Shown here piece after piece: positions 5,985 to 8,092 of a DNA stretch of 8,092 nt. Made by a program: the position numbers and the translations under genes. Every line of letters begins with the position of its first letter. Within the stretch, counting starts at the first letter, position 1. Origin of the DNA: an uncultured Clostridia bacterium (lineage in GTDB: Bacteria > Bacillota > Clostridia > Christensenellales > UBA1242); NCBI GenBank assembly GCA_944372595.1, contig CALVZT010000033.1, forward strand, positions 1 to 8,092, written 5' to 3'. Below the pieces are notes generated by a model. That model worked only from the letters and a program-made list of their open reading frames with translations. It had not been told where the DNA came from and did no database searches.

Positions 5985-6009
5985 AAAAGTCGTACTAATT
6001 GTACGACTT
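5983..6009 (-). terminator. Rho-independent terminator after rpmE
   Basis: Perfect 9-bp stem AAGTCGTAC/GTACGACTT (5987-5995 with 6001-6009) with a 5-base loop. On the minus strand it is followed by a run of six T (5983-5988). It lies 14 bp past the rpmE stop codon. Confidence 0.88.
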
Positions 6010-6023
6010 ATGAAATTGCGATT

Positions 6024-6227
6024 TTATTTTTTTAATCTCTTTTCAAATTTCTCAACTCTACCACTTGTATCTACAATCTTTTGCTTTCCAGTAAAGAAAG
6101 GATGACATTTGTTGCAAATATCAATCTTAATAGTATCGCCTGGTTTTGTTGATCTTGTTTTGAACTTTTCTCCACAAGCGCAAACAACTTCTACTTCATG
6201 ATAATCTGGATGTATATCTTGTTTCAT
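6024..6227 (-). CDS. rpmE: 50S ribosomal protein L31, zinc-binding (C+) type
   Basis: A 67-aa protein with the L31 signature: MKQDIHPDYHEV at the N-terminus, Cys16 and Cys18 in CACGEKF, Cys38 and Cys41 in CNKCHPFFTGKQK, and a basic C-terminus. The four cysteines identify the zinc-containing form rather than the Cys-less form induced by zinc starvation. L31 sits on the large subunit and bridges to the small subunit. The ATG is preceded by GAGGT about 6 nt upstream. It has its own promoter (6255-6283) and its own terminator, so it is probably a single-gene transcript. L31 next to DUF1385, prmC and prfA is the common order in clostridia. Confidence 0.97.
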   Translation of the reverse strand: MKQDIHPDYHEVEVVCACGEKFKTRSTKPGDTIKIDICNKCHPFFTGKQKIVDTSGRVEKFEKRLKK

Positions 6228-6254
6228 ATTCTACCTCACTTTTTCTGCCTAAGT

Positions 6255-6283
6255 AGTATAATATACAATTTTATTTTAGTCAA
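6255..6283 (-). promoter_or_regulatory. Promoter of rpmE
   Basis: On the minus strand TTGACT (6278-6283) and TATACT (6255-6260) are separated by 17 bp, close to the sigma-A consensus. Transcription would start near 6248, giving a leader of about 20 nt. That is too short for a ribosomal-protein leader or zinc-responsive RNA. The -35 lies 5 bp downstream of the murC stop. Confidence 0.7.
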
Positions 6284-6288
6284 GACTT

Positions 6289-7632
6289 TTAATTACTTTT
6301 CTTTATTTTTTTATTTGCCTGAAAATAATATTTTTTTGCCACTTCTATAATATTGCCTGCGCCAATAAATAATATACAGCCTTCTTTTGCCTCCTCCAAC
6401 CATTTTTTTAAGTTGGTATAATTAGTCATCACTCGACAATTGTCTTTATTTATAGCCTTAGCGAGCGCCTCAGCAGAGCCATCATAATCATAATATTCAC
6501 GAGAAGCATAAGTTGGCAAAATTGCTAAATGATTTAGGCAAGAAAAACAAGACACAAACTTCGAAAACAGTGTTTTCGTCCTACTATAAGTATGCGGTTG
6601 AAAAACACAATATACATTTCCATATTTTTGGATAGCCAGCCTAATAGAGTTTTTAATTTCAGTAGGATGATGAGCATAATCTTGTATAATATCTACACCA
6701 TTTATATTTCCCAATATCTCAAATCGTCTATCAACATTTTCAAACATCATCAAAGCATTTATGATTCTTTTTTTATCAATACCCAAGTAATCACAACAAG
6801 CAACACAAGCAAGTGCATTTAATATATTAAATTTTCCTCCAACTTTAAGTGCAATTTTGCATATATATTCTCCATATATATACAAATCAAATGTATAATT
6901 ACCTTTTTTATTTTTTAAATTTTTAGCGCAATAATCTCCATTATTAATTCCAAATGTTTTTGCTTTTTGAAAATAGCATTTTATATTGTAATTAACTATT
7001 AAATTTGCGCAGTTATTAGCAAACTTTTGAAAAGCACGTATCAAATTATTTTTATTTTTATAATAATCCAAATGTTCTTCTTCTATATTAGTAATTATTC
7101 CAATATAGGAATTTAGTGATAGAAAACTTTCCCTAAATTCACACGCCTCGGTAACAAAAAATTTATTTGCTCCAAGATAACAATTACCATTTATTAATTT
7201 ATAATCACCACCAATATGTACCGTGGGCATCATCCCTGCCCTTAGCAACCCGCAACTTATCATAGCTGTCGTTGTTGTTTTGCCATGTGTTCCTGCTACC
7301 GATATCGTTTTGCTAAATAAATTTGCAAAATAACCCAAAAAAGTTGCCCTATCTAACACTAACAATTTTTTTTCTTTTGCATATTCTATTTCGGGATTAT
7401 TATTTTGCACTGCGTAATTATAAATAACAATATCGCAATCTTTAATGTGTTTTTTATCAAATCCAACGAATGTATTTATTCCATTTTTTTTCAATTCTTG
7501 CAATTTAGTACACTTAACGTCACTTCCAGAAACATTTTTACCCATTTTATGTAACAAAAGCGCTAATGCACTCATACTTATACCACCAATACCAACAAAA
7601 TGGTATTTATTGAACTTTAAAATATTTTCCAT
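6289..7632 (-). CDS. murC: UDP-N-acetylmuramate-L-alanine ligase
   Basis: Cytoplasmic Mur ligase that adds L-alanine to UDP-MurNAc with ATP, the first peptide step of peptidoglycan precursor synthesis. From the ATG at 7632 it is 447 aa, the usual size. Motifs in order: GIGGISMS nucleotide-sugar loop (14-21), AGTHGKTTTT P-loop (113-122), EACEFRESF (162-170), NIEEEHLDYY (182-191), the central-domain KFNILNALA (267-275), HPTEI (322-326), FQPHTYSRT (344-352) and GAGNI (424-428). The ATG is preferred over an in-frame TTG 12 codons earlier because the family begins just before the GIGGISMS loop and because a good TATAAT lies 6 nt upstream. No Shine-Dalgarno is seen, so the message may be leaderless. 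No clear terminator follows; the rpmE promoter begins almost at once. All catalytic motifs appear intact. Confidence 0.96.
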   Translation of the reverse strand: MENILKFNKYHFVGIGGISMSALALLLHKMGKNVSGSDVKCTKLQELKKNGINTFVGFDKKHIKDCDIVIYNYAVQNNNPEIEYAKEKKLLVLDRATFLGYFANLFSKTISVAGTHGKTTTTAMISCGLLRAGMMPTVHIGGDYKLINGNCYLGANKFFVTEACEFRESFLSLNSYIGIITNIEEEHLDYYKNKNNLIRAFQKFANNCANLIVNYNIKCYFQKAKTFGINNGDYCAKNLKNKKGNYTFDLYIYGEYICKIALKVGGKFNILNALACVACCDYLGIDKKRIINALMMFENVDRRFEILGNINGVDIIQDYAHHPTEIKNSIRLAIQKYGNVYCVFQPHTYSRTKTLFSKFVSCFSCLNHLAILPTYASREYYDYDGSAEALAKAINKDNCRVMTNYTNLKKWLEEAKEGCILFIGAGNIIEVAKKYYFQANKKIKKSN

Positions 7633-7638
7633 ATTGTA

Positions 7639-7668
7639 ATTATATGAACAAGAAATATATATTGCCAA
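7639..7668 (-). promoter_or_regulatory. Promoter of murC, apparently leaderless
   Basis: On the minus strand TTGGCA (7663-7668) and TATAAT (7639-7644) are 18 bp apart, with 6 nt between TATAAT and the ATG. Spacer length, -10 and distance to ATG are the same as for the DUF1385-prmC gene. Confidence 0.5.
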
Positions 7669-7739
7669 AAATATTTAAATATGTAATATTTTGTCGAAAA
7701 TTTAATTATATGAAAAATTATAAAATAATTGCATTTTAG

Positions 7740-7769
7740 TTGCCTTATAGTATAGAAAAATTGTATAAT
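7740..7769 (+). promoter_or_regulatory. Promoter of spoVG
   Basis: TTGCCT (7740-7745) and a perfect TATAAT (7764-7769) are separated by 18 bp. Transcription would start near 7776, leaving a leader of roughly 38 nt. It looks sigma-A-like. I do not see a clear sigma-H promoter of the type that drives spoVG in Bacillus subtilis. Confidence 0.5.
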
Positions 7770-7813
7770 AATGGTAGCTTAAATAATTAGGCAAATATTT
7801 AAAGGGAAGGTAT

Positions 7814-8092
7814 ATGGACTTGATGAAAATTTCAGATGTACGCGTAAGAGTAGTAAAAAAGGATGACAGCAAACTCAAAGCAGTTGCTTCAATCACAATC
7901 GATGAATGCTTTGTTGTTCATGACATCAAAGTTATCGAGGGTAGTCAAGGTTTCTTTATTGCAATGCCTAGCAGAAAAACTCCAGATGGCGAGTATAAAG
8001 ACATTGTTCATCCACTTGATACTGAGACAAGAGAAAGAATACGTGCTGCAATCTTAGAAGAATTTGATAAAGTATCTAAGGAAGAAGCATAA
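7814..8092 (+). CDS. spoVG: Septation/stage V sporulation regulator SpoVG
   Basis: A 92-aa protein of typical SpoVG length and sequence: MKISDVRVRVV at the N-terminus, KAVASITIDECFVVHDIKVIEG, the family hallmark FFIAMPSRKTPDGEYKDIVHP (residues about 47-67), then an acidic helical tail. SpoVG is a small nucleic-acid-binding regulator. It is linked to asymmetric septation in spore formers, and to broader regulation (including virulence) in non-sporulating Firmicutes, so its presence does not prove sporulation. GGGAAGG lies just upstream of the ATG at 7814. An ATG three codons later (MKIS, at 7823) would match the usual SpoVG start and remains possible. The stop codon is the last three bases of the window. 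It is divergent from murC. Confidence 0.95.
   Translation: MDLMKISDVRVRVVKKDDSKLKAVASITIDECFVVHDIKVIEGSQGFFIAMPSRKTPDGEYKDIVHPLDTETRERIRAAILEEFDKVSKEEA

Noticed and set aside
7633..7668. TTG at 7668 as start of murC
   Set aside because: It would overlap the -35 of the apparent promoter and adds residues before the usual MurC N-terminus.
7702..7896. Minus-strand 64-codon frame overlapping spoVG
   Set aside because: It is antisense to the conserved spoVG gene and has no family resemblance. The murC and spoVG promoters occupy the same gap.

Overview
The window is AT-rich bacterial DNA. Its housekeeping genes point to a low-GC Firmicute (Bacillota), probably an uncultured clostridial lineage: the block rpmE - DUF1385 - prmC - prfA, plus murC and spoVG. 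Translation uses the standard code. No rRNA, tRNA, CRISPR array or transposase is visible.

Right half (about 3.2-8.1 kb): the conserved core. spoVG runs rightward. All other genes run leftward. murC (UDP-N-acetylmuramate-alanine ligase) is divergent from spoVG. Next come rpmE (zinc-binding L31), a fused gene joining a degenerate DUF1385/YqhQ-like membrane domain to the PrmC release-factor methyltransferase, and prfA (RF1), the substrate of PrmC. The prmC-prfA junction is 3 bp. The sequence is tightly packed: rpmE ends in a hairpin terminator, and the -35 of the apparent next promoter lies against that terminator's T-tract. Both murC and the DUF1385-PrmC gene show TATAAT, then 6 nt, then ATG, with no Shine-Dalgarno sequence. 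This suggests leaderless messages.

Left half (about 1-3.2 kb): an accessory locus I do not recognise. It lies behind a terminator that overlaps the prfA stop codon. It has its own promoter, a 570-aa hydrophilic protein with a long low-complexity region and a short C-terminal tail, and a 149-aa partner 9 bp downstream. Further on are displaced copies of the 3' end of the 570-aa gene, each joined to another partner gene. The unit is [C-terminal tail + 149-aa gene + AT-only hairpin], repeated with a period of about 717 bp and continuing past the left edge of the window. The junctions between units are nearly identical (about 97% over 185 bp), while the 149-aa proteins are only about 54% identical and the tails differ. 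This resembles the orphan C-terminal/immunity cassette arrays of polymorphic toxin systems, but neither protein shows a recognisable toxin or immunity motif. A tail-and-partner switching locus is the main candidate for something undescribed here.
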